57,568 nt of DNA from positions 1-57,568 of the forward strand of contig SVDZ01000015.1 of NCBI GenBank assembly GCA_015057625.1. The letters are read 5' to 3'. Origin of the DNA: Lachnospiraceae bacterium. Its GTDB lineage: Bacteria > Bacillota > Clostridia > Lachnospirales > Lachnospiraceae. Under the pieces are notes generated by a model. The model was not told the DNA's origin and ran no database searches. It saw only the letters and a program-made list of their open reading frames with translations. Made by a program: the position numbers and the translations under genes. Of this stretch, positions 41,633 to 50,349 are shown piece after piece; position 1 is the stretch's first letter, and each line of letters begins with the position of its first letter.

Positions 41633-41890
41633 ATGAAAGAGTTTAAGTATGTAATTACAGATGAGGTGGGAATTCATGCACGTCCTGCAGGACTTCTTGT
41701 TCAGGAGGCAAAGAAATTCACAAGTACAATTATGTTTATAAAAGGCGAAAAAAGCGCAAAGGCAACTTCACTTATGAAACTTATGGGAATGGGAATCGTT
41801 AAGGGCGACGAAATTACCGTAACTATTGAAGGTGATGATGAAGATGCAGCAGCTGAGGCTATTGAAGCTTTCGTGAAAGCAAATTTCTAG
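41633..41890 (+). CDS. ptsH: Phosphocarrier protein HPr
   Basis: The 85-residue cytoplasmic phosphocarrier passes phosphate from Enzyme I to EIIA. His15 in GIHARPAGLL is the active site. Ser46 in KATSLMKLMGMG is the regulatory site used by HPr kinase in Firmicutes, so catabolite signalling through CcpA is possible. It lies 33 bp after the transporter gene with AGGAGG before the ATG. Finding HPr inside a sucrose operon, rather than only next to ptsI in a general locus, is notable. Confidence 0.96.
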   Translation: MKEFKYVITDEVGIHARPAGLLVQEAKKFTSTIMFIKGEKSAKATSLMKLMGMGIVKGDEITVTIEGDDEDAAAEAIEAFVKANF

Positions 41891-41910
41891 ATTTGAGATG
41901 ACTTAAAGAA

Positions 41911-41939
41911 CGGGGTTTCTCTTCAGTGAGGAACCCCGC
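41911..41939 (+). other. Intercistronic hairpin between ptsH and the fructokinase gene
   Basis: CGGGGTTTCTC pairs with GAGGAACCCCG around a 6-nt loop with one internal mismatch. There is no T run, so it probably acts as an mRNA stabiliser or processing site, or partly lowers downstream expression, rather than as a full terminator. The next ribosome site, GGGGAGG, is only 7 nt beyond it. Confidence 0.75.
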
Positions 41940-41961
41940 TATTTGTGGGGAGGTAGTAAAT

Positions 41962-42828
41962 ATGATTTATGGAGCGCTTGAGGCTGGCGGAACCAAGATG
42001 GTATGTGCCATAGGTGATGAGTCAGGAAAAATTATAGAACAGATATCAATTCCAACAAAAACTCCAGAAGAGACAATGCCCCGGATTGTCGAATATTTTA
42101 AAGATAAAAACATAAAGTCGTTGGGAATAGCTACTTTTGGTCCGGTGGATGTCCATCCGGATTCGTCGACATACGGACATATACTCGATACCCCGAAAAC
42201 GCCATGGATTGGTTTTGATATGTTGGGATATATGAAGGAAGCTCTTGGAGTTCCGGCGGGTATAGATACAGATGTAAACGGATCACTTCTCGGTGAAGTT
42301 ACATGGGGAACATCTAAGGGCATTTCAGATGTGGTTTATATTACCATAGGTACAGGTGTTGGAGGAGGAATTCTTTCAGGTGGAAAGATTGTTCATGGAA
42401 TGCTCCATCCCGAACTTGGGCATATGAAAGTAGTTAAACATGAGGCAGATAACTACGAAGGACGATGTCCATATCACGGCACATGTTTAGAGGGTCTTGC
42501 ATCAGGCCCTGCCATAGAAGCACGATATGGAGCAACGGCCAGCAAACTGGCGGACAGAGATGATGTTTGGGAAATTGAGAGTTATTATATAGCCCAGGCT
42601 ATATCAAATCTGATTTGTATTGTCAGTCCTAAAAAGATAATTCTTGGAGGAGGGGTAATGCATCAGAAACAACTATTTCCACTTATCAGAAAAAAGGTAC
42701 TTGAAAATCTTAACGGGTATTTTAAGTTGGATGAATTATCAGATATAGATAACTACATTGTTCCGGCATCGTTAAATGACGATCAGGGAATTATGGGAGC
42801 AATAAAAATAGCGATGGATGCAGTTTGA
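41962..42828 (+). CDS. ROK family fructokinase
   Basis: The 288-residue cytoplasmic sugar kinase has the ROK pattern: GALEAGGTKMVCAIGD (ATP site), GIATFGPVD, DTDVNGSLLGE with the catalytic Asp, YITIGTGVGGGI, and the zinc-binding ROK motif HPELGHM ... CPYHGTCLEGLASG (Cys residues and His). This composition matches bacterial ROK fructokinases of the ScrK type. It would phosphorylate fructose released from sucrose to fructose 6-phosphate, feeding glycolysis. The ATG at 41962 has GGGGAGG 7 nt upstream; a longer frame from 41926 would start inside the upstream hairpin. Confidence 0.92.
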   Translation: MIYGALEAGGTKMVCAIGDESGKIIEQISIPTKTPEETMPRIVEYFKDKNIKSLGIATFGPVDVHPDSSTYGHILDTPKTPWIGFDMLGYMKEALGVPAGIDTDVNGSLLGEVTWGTSKGISDVVYITIGTGVGGGILSGGKIVHGMLHPELGHMKVVKHEADNYEGRCPYHGTCLEGLASGPAIEARYGATASKLADRDDVWEIESYYIAQAISNLICIVSPKKIILGGGVMHQKQLFPLIRKKVLENLNGYFKLDELSDIDNYIVPASLNDDQGIMGAIKIAMDAV

Positions 42829-42856
42829 TTAATAGCATTAGGGAGGTAGACAATAT

Positions 42857-44503
42857 ATGATTATTTATGAAGGTAAAGCAGTGTTTGAAGGGATTGCCAT
42901 AGGCAGAATAAGTGTTTACAAAAAAGAAGAGCAGTCTGTTAAACGCATCAAAATAGAAGACAAGGCGGCAGAAATTGAGAGATACGCTGCGGCCAGAGAA
43001 AAAGCTATCGGACAGTTACAGGTTTTATATGAAAAAGCGGTTAAAGAAGTAGGCGAGTCCGGAGCTGAAATTTTTATGGCACATCAGATGATGATTGATG
43101 ATGAGGATTATATCGATTCCGTTGAGAGCATCATTGACACTGAGGGTGTTAACGCAGAATATGCCGTAGCTCAGACAGGAGACAATATGGAAAAAATGTT
43201 TCTTGATATGGAAGAAGAATATTTCCGAGGAAGAGCTGCAGATGTAAAAGATATAACAGAGAGAATCATTAGTGCCTTGGCAGGAAATGACAGTGCCGGA
43301 ATTGTATCTGATGAACCGGTTATAGTTGTTGCAGACGATTTGGCACCTTCAGAGACAGTTCAGATGGATAAGGATAAAATATTATCCTTTGTAACTGTGC
43401 ACGGCTCTGCTAATTCACATACATCTATCCTTGCAAAGACAATGAGCATCCCTGCAATTATCGGATGCCCGATTCCATTGTCAGAGGAAGTGGATGGAAA
43501 GATTGCAGTGGTGGACGGCTTTGAAGGTAAAGTATATGTGGAGCCGGATGATGAAGTGATGGTTGCAAAGAAGAAACTTCTCCTTGCAGAAGAGGAGAAA
43601 AAGAGTCTTCTTAAACGCCTTAAAGGCAGAGAAAATGTAACTCTGGACGGACAGAAAATTAATCTTTATGCGAATATTGGAAATACCAAAGATTTAGCAT
43701 TGGTTCTCCAAAATGACGCAGGAGGAATCGGACTTTTCAGATCAGAGTTTATTTATCTTGGCTCAGATGATTATCCAACAGAGGAAGAGCAGTTTGCAAT
43801 TTACAAACAGGTTGCCCAGACCATGGCAGGAAAGAAAGTTATTATACGTACTCTGGATATTGGTGCAGATAAGCAGGCAGATTATTTTAAACTTCCGGTT
43901 GAAGAAAATCCTGCAATGGGACTTAGAGCAATTAGAATTTGCCTCACAAGGCCTGAAGTTTTCAAGACTCAGCTCAGAGCAATCTTAAGAGCCAGTGCAT
44001 TTGGAAAGATATCAATTATGTTCCCAATGATTATTTCAGTGGGTGAGGTTAAAAAGATAAAAGCTATTGTTGAGGAAGTTAAAAAGGAACTTGATGCAGA
44101 TGGCATTTCTTACGACAAAGATATAGAACTTGGAATTATGATTGAGACACCTGCGGCAGTTATGGTGGCAGATGAACTTGCAGAAGAAGTTGATTTCTTC
44201 AGTGTAGGAACAAATGATCTTACGCAGTATACACTCGCAATTGATCGTCAGAATCAGTCTCTTGATGAATTCTATGACTCACATCATCCGGCAATTCTTC
44301 GAATGCTTGAGATGATAGCAAAAGCTGCACACAGACACGGTGCGTGGGCTGGAATCTGTGGAGAACTGGGAGCAGATTTATCTCTCACAAAAGAGTTTCT
44401 CGCAATGGGATATGATGAGTTGTCTGTTTCACCGGGCATGATTCTTCCAATAAGGAAAACTGTATTAGAGACAAATGTTTCAGAATACAAAAAGAATAAG
44501 TAA
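42857..44503 (+). CDS. ptsI: PTS Enzyme I (phosphoenolpyruvate-protein phosphotransferase)
   Basis: The 548-residue cytoplasmic enzyme takes phosphate from phosphoenolpyruvate and gives it to HPr. The N-terminal HPr-binding and phosphohistidine domains hold His188 in VHGSANSHTSILAKT. The C-terminal PEP-binding barrel includes GGIGLFRSEFIYLG, ENPAMGLRAIRICL, FFSVGTNDLTQYTLA and AGICGELGAD with the active-site Cys. It is somewhat shorter than the usual 570-575 but has all key motifs. It ends the sucrose PTS operon and is followed by a strong terminator. Confidence 0.96.
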   Translation: MIIYEGKAVFEGIAIGRISVYKKEEQSVKRIKIEDKAAEIERYAAAREKAIGQLQVLYEKAVKEVGESGAEIFMAHQMMIDDEDYIDSVESIIDTEGVNAEYAVAQTGDNMEKMFLDMEEEYFRGRAADVKDITERIISALAGNDSAGIVSDEPVIVVADDLAPSETVQMDKDKILSFVTVHGSANSHTSILAKTMSIPAIIGCPIPLSEEVDGKIAVVDGFEGKVYVEPDDEVMVAKKKLLLAEEEKKSLLKRLKGRENVTLDGQKINLYANIGNTKDLALVLQNDAGGIGLFRSEFIYLGSDDYPTEEEQFAIYKQVAQTMAGKKVIIRTLDIGADKQADYFKLPVEENPAMGLRAIRICLTRPEVFKTQLRAILRASAFGKISIMFPMIISVGEVKKIKAIVEEVKKELDADGISYDKDIELGIMIETPAAVMVADELAEEVDFFSVGTNDLTQYTLAIDRQNQSLDEFYDSHHPAILRMLEMIAKAAHRHGAWAGICGELGADLSLTKEFLAMGYDELSVSPGMILPIRKTVLETNVSEYKKNK

Positions 44504-44520
44504 TACAGAAAAGAATTTGA

Positions 44521-44561
44521 AATGGGGAGGGGTGAATAATCCCTCCCCATTTAAGATTTTT
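44521..44561 (+). terminator. Intrinsic terminator of the sucrose PTS operon
   Basis: AATGGGGAGGG pairs with CCCTCCCCATT around a 9-nt loop. Downstream TAAGATTTTT provides a T run. Confidence 0.85.
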
Positions 44562-44654
44562 GGGGATTACAATGAGAAGGAATAATATTTGAAGAATAAC
44601 TGAAAATAAAGTATAATTACAGATATAAATAATTATTTGGAAGGAGAGGGTATT

Positions 44655-45977
44655 GTGCGAAAAAATAATTGTATTAAAAAAATTATGATGGCTACGTTTG
44701 CCATGACATTGGCATTTGTTATGAAAGGTACTGCTGATGTAAAAGCAGTAGCATCTACTGACATTGCAACAAATAACACTTGGATTTCAGGTTCCATTGG
44801 TGAGGAAGCAGAAGTTGATTACTATATGGTAAGTCTCAGCAAATCCGGATGGCTTTCTTTGGACTATCAAGGGCTTGGAGTCAGAGATTCGTGGGTGAGT
44901 CTTGTATCTGAAGATTTAACAAAAACATATGTGGCTGAGAAGTCAGCATTTTATTCAAGTGAAGTCAGTCCGGTAAATGTTTCATCATCAGTTGCTCTTG
45001 AAGCCGGAAGATATCTGATTAAAGTCAGAGGTGATTCTGATAAAACAGGGTCATACAAAGTCAGAGCAAACTTTGTTTCGGCAAACAATAATGAGAGCTA
45101 TACAAATCATTCATTTGATACGGCCCAGGGGTTATCTGTAGGAAATAGTATAAATGGCTTTCTTTCAGATTTTGAAAAAAATGACTTCTACAAGATAAAT
45201 CTGACTTCTAAAAAATTGATTAGAATACTTTTTACATCATATATGGATGATGCAGTTGTTCAGATTTGGGACAAAGATTACAATGCTGTATATAGCAGAG
45301 TTACTACTAAAGGTTCATTACAGTCACCTGTGAAAAGCAATATTGAAGTACAGTTAAATCCTGGTGCATACTACATCAAAGTATATTCAAACAGTGGTAA
45401 AAACGGAAAATACAGTTTTAAACTTGAAGAGAAAGTAATAGCAAACTCTATTTCTATTACAGGCGCAAAGAAGGTTAAAAAAGGAAAATCAATTAAGTTG
45501 TCTGTAAAATTCATCCCATCCAACACATCGAATAAGAGTGTTGTGTGGTCATCTTCAAACAATAAAATTGCCACAATTGACAGAACGACAGGAGTGTTGA
45601 AGGCAAAAAAGCCAGGTAAAGTAACTATCATGGCTACTGCACAGGACGGAAGTAAAAAGAGTGCTACTTACAAAGTTGTTGTTTTACCAACTAAAATGAA
45701 AGCTCCAAGTATTGATCAAAATGTATATATTCTAAATAGATTCACATTAAGTTGGAAGAGTAACGGATATGTAACAGGTTATAAGATTCAGTATGCAACT
45801 AATCCTCAGTTCAGAGGAGCTAAAACAAAAACACTCGCTAAGCCGGTAGAATTAAAGTATGTTATTTCCGGAGTTCCTAGAGTAAATCATTATGTTAGAA
45901 TTAAAGCATATATAAAAGATGGTAAGAAAACCTATAGTGGAAAGTGGAGTAAGTACAAAAAGGTTAATATTCACTAA
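44655..45977 (+). CDS. Secreted protein with PPC-like, Big_2 and FN3-like domains
   Basis: The secreted protein has about 440 residues and begins with GTG, preceded by AAGGAG at 8 nt. A signal peptide covers about 1-35 (MMATFAMTLAFV core). Two beta-sandwich units of the bacterial pre-peptidase C-terminal (PPC) type follow (about 45-140, ending AGRYLIKVRGDSDKTGSYKV; about 150-260, ending GAYYIKVYSNSGKNGKYSF). Next is a Big_2 Ig-like domain (about 265-345, VWSSSNNKIATIDRTTGVLKAKKPG). The basic fibronectin-III-like C-terminal domain (about 350-440) is the one seen in the GH16 and giant LRR proteins. No catalytic domain or anchor motif is visible. Its role is unknown, probably surface binding. 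Confidence 0.82.
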   Translation: MRKNNCIKKIMMATFAMTLAFVMKGTADVKAVASTDIATNNTWISGSIGEEAEVDYYMVSLSKSGWLSLDYQGLGVRDSWVSLVSEDLTKTYVAEKSAFYSSEVSPVNVSSSVALEAGRYLIKVRGDSDKTGSYKVRANFVSANNNESYTNHSFDTAQGLSVGNSINGFLSDFEKNDFYKINLTSKKLIRILFTSYMDDAVVQIWDKDYNAVYSRVTTKGSLQSPVKSNIEVQLNPGAYYIKVYSNSGKNGKYSFKLEEKVIANSISITGAKKVKKGKSIKLSVKFIPSNTSNKSVVWSSSNNKIATIDRTTGVLKAKKPGKVTIMATAQDGSKKSATYKVVVLPTKMKAPSIDQNVYILNRFTLSWKSNGYVTGYKIQYATNPQFRGAKTKTLAKPVELKYVISGVPRVNHYVRIKAYIKDGKKTYSGKWSKYKKVNIH

Positions 45978-45989
45978 AAGATGATGAAA

Positions 45990-46018
45990 TTGACAAATGA
46001 CAATAATCATGTTACTAT
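45990..46018 (+). promoter_or_regulatory. Consensus promoter of the pheST T-box leader
   Basis: TTGACA and TACTAT are exactly 17 bp apart, placing the transcript start near 46025. Confidence 0.8.
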
Positions 46019-46024
46019 TACAAC

Positions 46025-46294
46025 GTTATTGGGCAAAGAGCATACGTGAGTACAGATGAAGCCTGCATTACAGAGAGAAATGTTACCAGCTGCAAGCATT
46101 TTATGTAGTTCATTATGGAAATTTCAGTATGGGAGCCTTCTGGCGAAAAGCATATTGCGTTAAGTCAGATATTGGTGAATAGATAATTACTACACATTTA
46201 GAGTGCAGAGTTTAGATAGATTAGATTCTGAAATAGGGTGGTACCGCGATAGAACATCGTCCCTTGTTATGAAACAAGGGACGATGTTCTATTT
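46025..46294 (+). promoter_or_regulatory. T-box riboswitch (phenylalanine) with terminator
   Basis: The T-box sequence AGGGTGGTACCGCG is at 46235-46248, followed by a terminator with an 18-bp perfect stem (46251-46268 and 46273-46290) and T-rich end. Upstream is a stem I region. A TTC triplet at 46123-46125 is a candidate Phe specifier, not proven without folding. Uncharged tRNA-Phe would stabilise the antiterminator and allow pheST transcription. Confidence 0.93.
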
Positions 46295-46313
46295 TGTTAT
46301 AACGAGCCATGCA

Positions 46314-46376
46314 CATCTGTGAAAATGAAGCATCACAGAATGCTTGCATTCGGGTGAGGCTTCATTTTCACAGATG
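46314..46376. repeat. Long perfect palindrome between the T-box and pheS
   Basis: CATCTGTGAAAATGAAGC (46314-46331) and its exact complement GCTTCATTTTCACAGATG (46359-46376) form an 18-bp stem. An inner stem GAATGC/GCATTC lies within the loop. It lies after the T-box terminator, inside the pheST 5' leader and 37 bp before the pheS start. Confidence 0.9.
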
Positions 46377-46413
46377 TATATGGTGAACTGGTCCAAAATG
46401 AAAGGAGAAAGCA

Positions 46414-47451
46414 ATGAAAGAAAAAATCAATTTGATTTTTGAGGAAGCAAAGACTAAGATTTCAGAAGCTGCAAGCGAGAGTGAATTACAGAATACTAAG
46501 ACAGCTTTTGTAGGTAAGCAGGGATCATTAAGTCTTCTTATGAAGGAACTTCCAAAGGTTGATGTGTCACTCAGACCTGAGATGGGAAAACTTTTAAATC
46601 AGGTAAAAAATCAGGTTACTGAGTTGATTGATGCAAAGAGAATGGAGCTTAAGTTAAAAGCATCTGAGGTATCTGCAGATTTTGACTGTTCAGTACCGGG
46701 ATTATTGCCACAGGCAGGTGGATTACATCCAATTACACAGATGTGTTATGACCTTAATGATGCATTCCGCTCAATGGGATTTGAAGTGTTCCAGGAGGAC
46801 GACATTACCAGTGAGATGTATGCATTTGATAAATTAAACTTCCCTGACAATCATCCTGCACGTGAGAGCATGGATACATATTGGATTGAGGGACATGACA
46901 GTGGAACAACAAACGAAAAGCTTTGCCTTAGACCTCATCTTACAGGCGGTAGTGTTCGTTATATGCAGACACACAAACCACCTTATCGTTTTGTTTATCC
47001 GGGACGTGTTTACAGAAATGAGACAACAGACGCTCATCATGAGAGAGCATTCTTCCAGTATGAAGCGCTTATCGTAGATAAAGATATTACATTTACATCA
47101 GGAAAGGTTCTTATCCAGACAATTTTAAGTAAGGTATTCGGAAGAGAAGTACCTGTAAGAATGCGTTCGGGATTCTTCCCATTCGTTGAGCCTGGATTTG
47201 AGATTGATATGGAATGCCAGGTTTGCGGCGGAAAAGGATGTAGTGTATGTAAGCATGTAGGTTGGATTGAGGTTATGCCTGGTGGTTCACCACATCCAAA
47301 CGTACTTCGCGCAGCAGGACTTGATCCTGATGAGTACACAGGTTTCTATGTAAATATTGGTTTAGACAGATTAGTAATGATGCGTTACGGAGTTGATGAC
47401 GTAAGATTATTCCACAGCGCAGATTTAAGATTCTTAAAGCAGTTCAGATAA
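46414..47451 (+). CDS. pheS: Phenylalanyl-tRNA synthetase alpha subunit
   Basis: The 345-residue catalytic subunit works in an alpha2-beta2 enzyme charging tRNA-Phe. The N-terminal coiled coil (about 1-85) is followed by the class II core: HPITQM, VYRNETTDAHHERAFFQYEALIVD (motif 2) and GFYVNIGLDRLVMMRYG (motif 3). A Cys-rich insertion, CQVCGGKGCSVC, typical of Firmicute PheS, precedes PHPNVLRAAG. Expression is controlled by the upstream T-box. pheT starts 10 bp after the stop. Confidence 0.97.
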   Translation: MKEKINLIFEEAKTKISEAASESELQNTKTAFVGKQGSLSLLMKELPKVDVSLRPEMGKLLNQVKNQVTELIDAKRMELKLKASEVSADFDCSVPGLLPQAGGLHPITQMCYDLNDAFRSMGFEVFQEDDITSEMYAFDKLNFPDNHPARESMDTYWIEGHDSGTTNEKLCLRPHLTGGSVRYMQTHKPPYRFVYPGRVYRNETTDAHHERAFFQYEALIVDKDITFTSGKVLIQTILSKVFGREVPVRMRSGFFPFVEPGFEIDMECQVCGGKGCSVCKHVGWIEVMPGGSPHPNVLRAAGLDPDEYTGFYVNIGLDRLVMMRYGVDDVRLFHSADLRFLKQFR

Positions 47452-47461
47452 GGAGGAGAAA

Positions 47462-49906
47462 ATGAAATTATCATTATCATGGATTAAAGATTATGTAAAT
47501 CTCCCAGAGGATACAGATCTGAAAAAATTGGCATATGACCTCACAATGGATACAGTAGAGGTTGAAGATGTAGAATTTCTTGCACGTCGTTTTGACAATA
47601 TGGTTGTGGGTATTATCGAAGCAATCGAGCAGCATCCAAATGCTGACAAATTAAGAGTGTGCAAGGTTGATATAGGTGACGGAGAGATTAAGGACATCGT
47701 GTGTGGTGGTATTAATCTTGAAGTTGGTATGAGGGTTGCCGTTTCATGTCCGGGTGCAGTTGTTCGTTGGCATGGAGAGGGTGAGCCTGTTGTAATCAAG
47801 AATTCAAAACTCCGTGGAGTTGCATCTTACGGAATGATTTGTGCATCTGACGAAATTGGTTTGGGAGATTTATTCCCTGCAAATGAAGAAGCAGAAATTT
47901 TAGATTTATCTGCTTTTGAAGTACCTGCAGGTACACCAATCGCAGAGGCACTTGATTTAGATGACGTTCTTTTGGAAATTGACAATAAATCAATGACAAA
48001 CAGACCGGACCTTTGGGGACATTACGGTATTGCACGTGAAATTGCAGCATTATACAATCTCCCATTGGCAGAAATCAAAACTTTCGAGCCTGATGTTACA
48101 TCTGATTTCAATGTGGAAATCGAAGACACTGACAGATGTCCAAGATACATCGGTGTTCAGATGGAAGGCGTTTCTGTAAAGCCTGCACCATATCAGATGC
48201 AGAGTCGTATTTGGAAAGTTGGTATGAGACCAATCAATGCTCTGGTTGATATTACAAACTATGTAATGTTAGCAACAGGAAATCCAACACATGCTTTTGA
48301 TGCAACACAGATTTCGGATCATATTGTTGTAAGACGCGCAAAAGAAAATGAAAAATTATTACTCTTAAATGACAAAGAGTTAGAACTTTGCAATGACGAT
48401 TTGGTAATTACAGATGCCGAAGGACCTGTTGCACTTGCAGGTGTAATGGGAGGAGCAAAGGATTCTATTTTACCAACAACAGAGCAGGTAATATTAGAGG
48501 TTGCAAACTTTGAATCAACAGGTATCAGAAGAACAGCACTTCGTTACGATAACAGAACAGAGGCTTCTTCAAGATATGAGAAGGCTATCGATCCGGAGAG
48601 ATGTGATCAGGCACTTGCACTTAGTATGCAGTACTTCAAGGAAATCTACCCTGAAGTAAAGGTTACAGGTTTCTGTGATAAGTATATGAAGAAACTTGAC
48701 AGAGCAGAAATCGATGTTAAGATTTCATGGCTTGAAAAGAGACTTGGAAAGCATCTCACAGATGATGAAATTAAGAATAAATTAGAACTTCTTGGATTTG
48801 ATGTGGCAATAAACGGTGATGATATGCACGTGGTTGCACCAACATGGCGTTCAACAGGTGATATTTCAATTAAGGATGACGTAATGGAAGAAGTAGCAAG
48901 AATGTATGGTTATGATAATTTCGAAGCTACACCATTTACAACATCATTTGAGAGTGCAATTAATCAGAAGGAAATTGACTTAGTAAGAAATATAAAAGAG
49001 TATTTGGCTATTCGTTGTGGAATGCAGGAAGTATACACATATCCATGGATGAACGACACATATGTAAATGCAGTTCTTCAGAATACTGATGGAGTGTTAA
49101 AACTTTCTACACCACCTGCTCCAAATCTTAAATATATCCGTTCTTCACTTCTTCCAAACCTCTGTGAAGCGGTTGCTAAGAACGAGAGATATTTTGACGA
49201 CTTTTCAATATTTGAAGAGGCTCAGGTATTCTATGATAACAATTATCATACACCATATGATGAGACAGAAAAATTACCTGAACAGAGAAGAAAAATCGCA
49301 GCTGCATTTGCCAGTGGAACAAAGAAAATCGATGTTCTCTTTAGAGAGGCAAAGGGTGTACTTGAGTATATGTCACGTTACACACATATGGAAGAGTTCA
49401 CATTCAAAAAAGCTGAGAAGCCGGTTTGGGCTGATAACGTAGTTTGGATGAATATTTATTTGGGAGATGATTGCATCGGACAGTTTGGTCTTTTGTCAAA
49501 GAAAGTATCTCTTGACTGTGGTATCAAGAATCTTTCAGTTATTCTCTTTGAGATTGACTCAACAATGCTTAAACCACTTATCTCAAGAACAAACAAATTT
49601 GAACATCTTGCAGAGTATCCTGAAACTGATTATGACGTTTCAATGCTCTTTGATGTAAACACTACTTGGGAAGAAATCTATGATTCAATCATGGGACCTA
49701 AGAAGGCAGCAGCACTTCTTAAGGCAGCATCTTTTGTAGATGAATACAGAGGAAAACAGATTCCTGCAGGAAAGAAGTCAGTTACAATCAGACTTACGAT
49801 TGGTTCAGAAGAAAAAACACTTACCTCACAGGAAATCGAAAAAGTAGCTGATCAGGTATTGTCAAAACTTAGCAAGAAGGTTGGCGGAGAACTTAGAACA
49901 CAGTAA
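47462..49906 (+). CDS. pheT: Phenylalanyl-tRNA synthetase beta subunit
   Basis: The 814-residue subunit is of normal length. Domains in order are an N-terminal segment (MKLSLSWIKDYVNLP), an EMAP-type tRNA-binding domain (about 40-150; ADKLRVCKVDIGDGEIKDIVCG), the B3/B4 editing domain (about 210-390; NALVDITNYVMLATGNPTHAFD), the B5 domain (about 405-475), the inactive class II core (about 490-690), and the C-terminal FDX-ACB anticodon-binding domain (about 720-814; EYPETDYDVSMLFD). AGGAGG precedes the ATG. A terminator ends the pheST operon. Confidence 0.97.
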   Translation: MKLSLSWIKDYVNLPEDTDLKKLAYDLTMDTVEVEDVEFLARRFDNMVVGIIEAIEQHPNADKLRVCKVDIGDGEIKDIVCGGINLEVGMRVAVSCPGAVVRWHGEGEPVVIKNSKLRGVASYGMICASDEIGLGDLFPANEEAEILDLSAFEVPAGTPIAEALDLDDVLLEIDNKSMTNRPDLWGHYGIAREIAALYNLPLAEIKTFEPDVTSDFNVEIEDTDRCPRYIGVQMEGVSVKPAPYQMQSRIWKVGMRPINALVDITNYVMLATGNPTHAFDATQISDHIVVRRAKENEKLLLLNDKELELCNDDLVITDAEGPVALAGVMGGAKDSILPTTEQVILEVANFESTGIRRTALRYDNRTEASSRYEKAIDPERCDQALALSMQYFKEIYPEVKVTGFCDKYMKKLDRAEIDVKISWLEKRLGKHLTDDEIKNKLELLGFDVAINGDDMHVVAPTWRSTGDISIKDDVMEEVARMYGYDNFEATPFTTSFESAINQKEIDLVRNIKEYLAIRCGMQEVYTYPWMNDTYVNAVLQNTDGVLKLSTPPAPNLKYIRSSLLPNLCEAVAKNERYFDDFSIFEEAQVFYDNNYHTPYDETEKLPEQRRKIAAAFASGTKKIDVLFREAKGVLEYMSRYTHMEEFTFKKAEKPVWADNVVWMNIYLGDDCIGQFGLLSKKVSLDCGIKNLSVILFEIDSTMLKPLISRTNKFEHLAEYPETDYDVSMLFDVNTTWEEIYDSIMGPKKAAALLKAASFVDEYRGKQIPAGKKSVTIRLTIGSEEKTLTSQEIEKVADQVLSKLSKKVGGELRTQ

Positions 49907-49923
49907 TTCTATATAATAAAGAG

Positions 49924-49963
49924 ACTGAAGTATTTGGATTTATCCGGATACTTCAGTTTTTTT
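49924..49963 (+). terminator. Intrinsic terminator of pheST
   Basis: ACTGAAGTAT pairs with ATACTTCAGT, followed by seven T. Confidence 0.93.
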
Positions 49964-50082
49964 GCGTTTCACGACGAGGAAAAAGATGTGGAAAAAAATA
50001 GTATGACTGGGATATTTGATGATACAAATATCTCAGCCATACATTTTTTCATAATAGAATATGAAAGGAAATCTTTAATTAT

Positions 50083-50349
50083 CTAAAAGTGAAAAGGATT
50101 AGCTACACGGTCGCCATCCTCTTTTTCGTCATCATCTTCAAAATGAAAAGGATTAGCTATGCGGTCACCGTCCTCCTCATCATAATTTGTTTCTGAATTA
50201 TTTTGAGAGAGAGACAAAAAATAAGCAGCCCATGGATTTTGAACGTAATCTCCGGTGGATGCTTTAACTGATGTTCCTCCTGCAAAACTAATACAAAGTG
50301 TCAGTGCGAGTGCGGAAAATGAAACCGCAAATAATCTGGTTAATCTCAT
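50083..50349 (-). CDS. Small secreted peptide with duplicated acidic-NPFHF motif
   Basis: This 88-residue product belongs to no recognised family. The signal peptide (about 1-31, MRLTRLFAVSFSALALTLCI) is clear, with likely cleavage after VKA. The mature part of about 57 residues contains NPWAAYFLSLSQ and then two copies of a unit: DGDRIANPFHF (about 60-70) and DGDRVANPFHF at the very C-terminus, joined by an acidic EDDDEKE linker. An AAGGAGGG site lies 11 nt before the ATG. It is alone on the minus strand between pheT and the GH13 gene. It could be a secreted precursor, metal-binding peptide or surface factor; no function can be given. Confidence 0.72.
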   Translation of the reverse strand: MRLTRLFAVSFSALALTLCISFAGGTSVKASTGDYVQNPWAAYFLSLSQNNSETNYDEEDGDRIANPFHFEDDDEKEDGDRVANPFHF

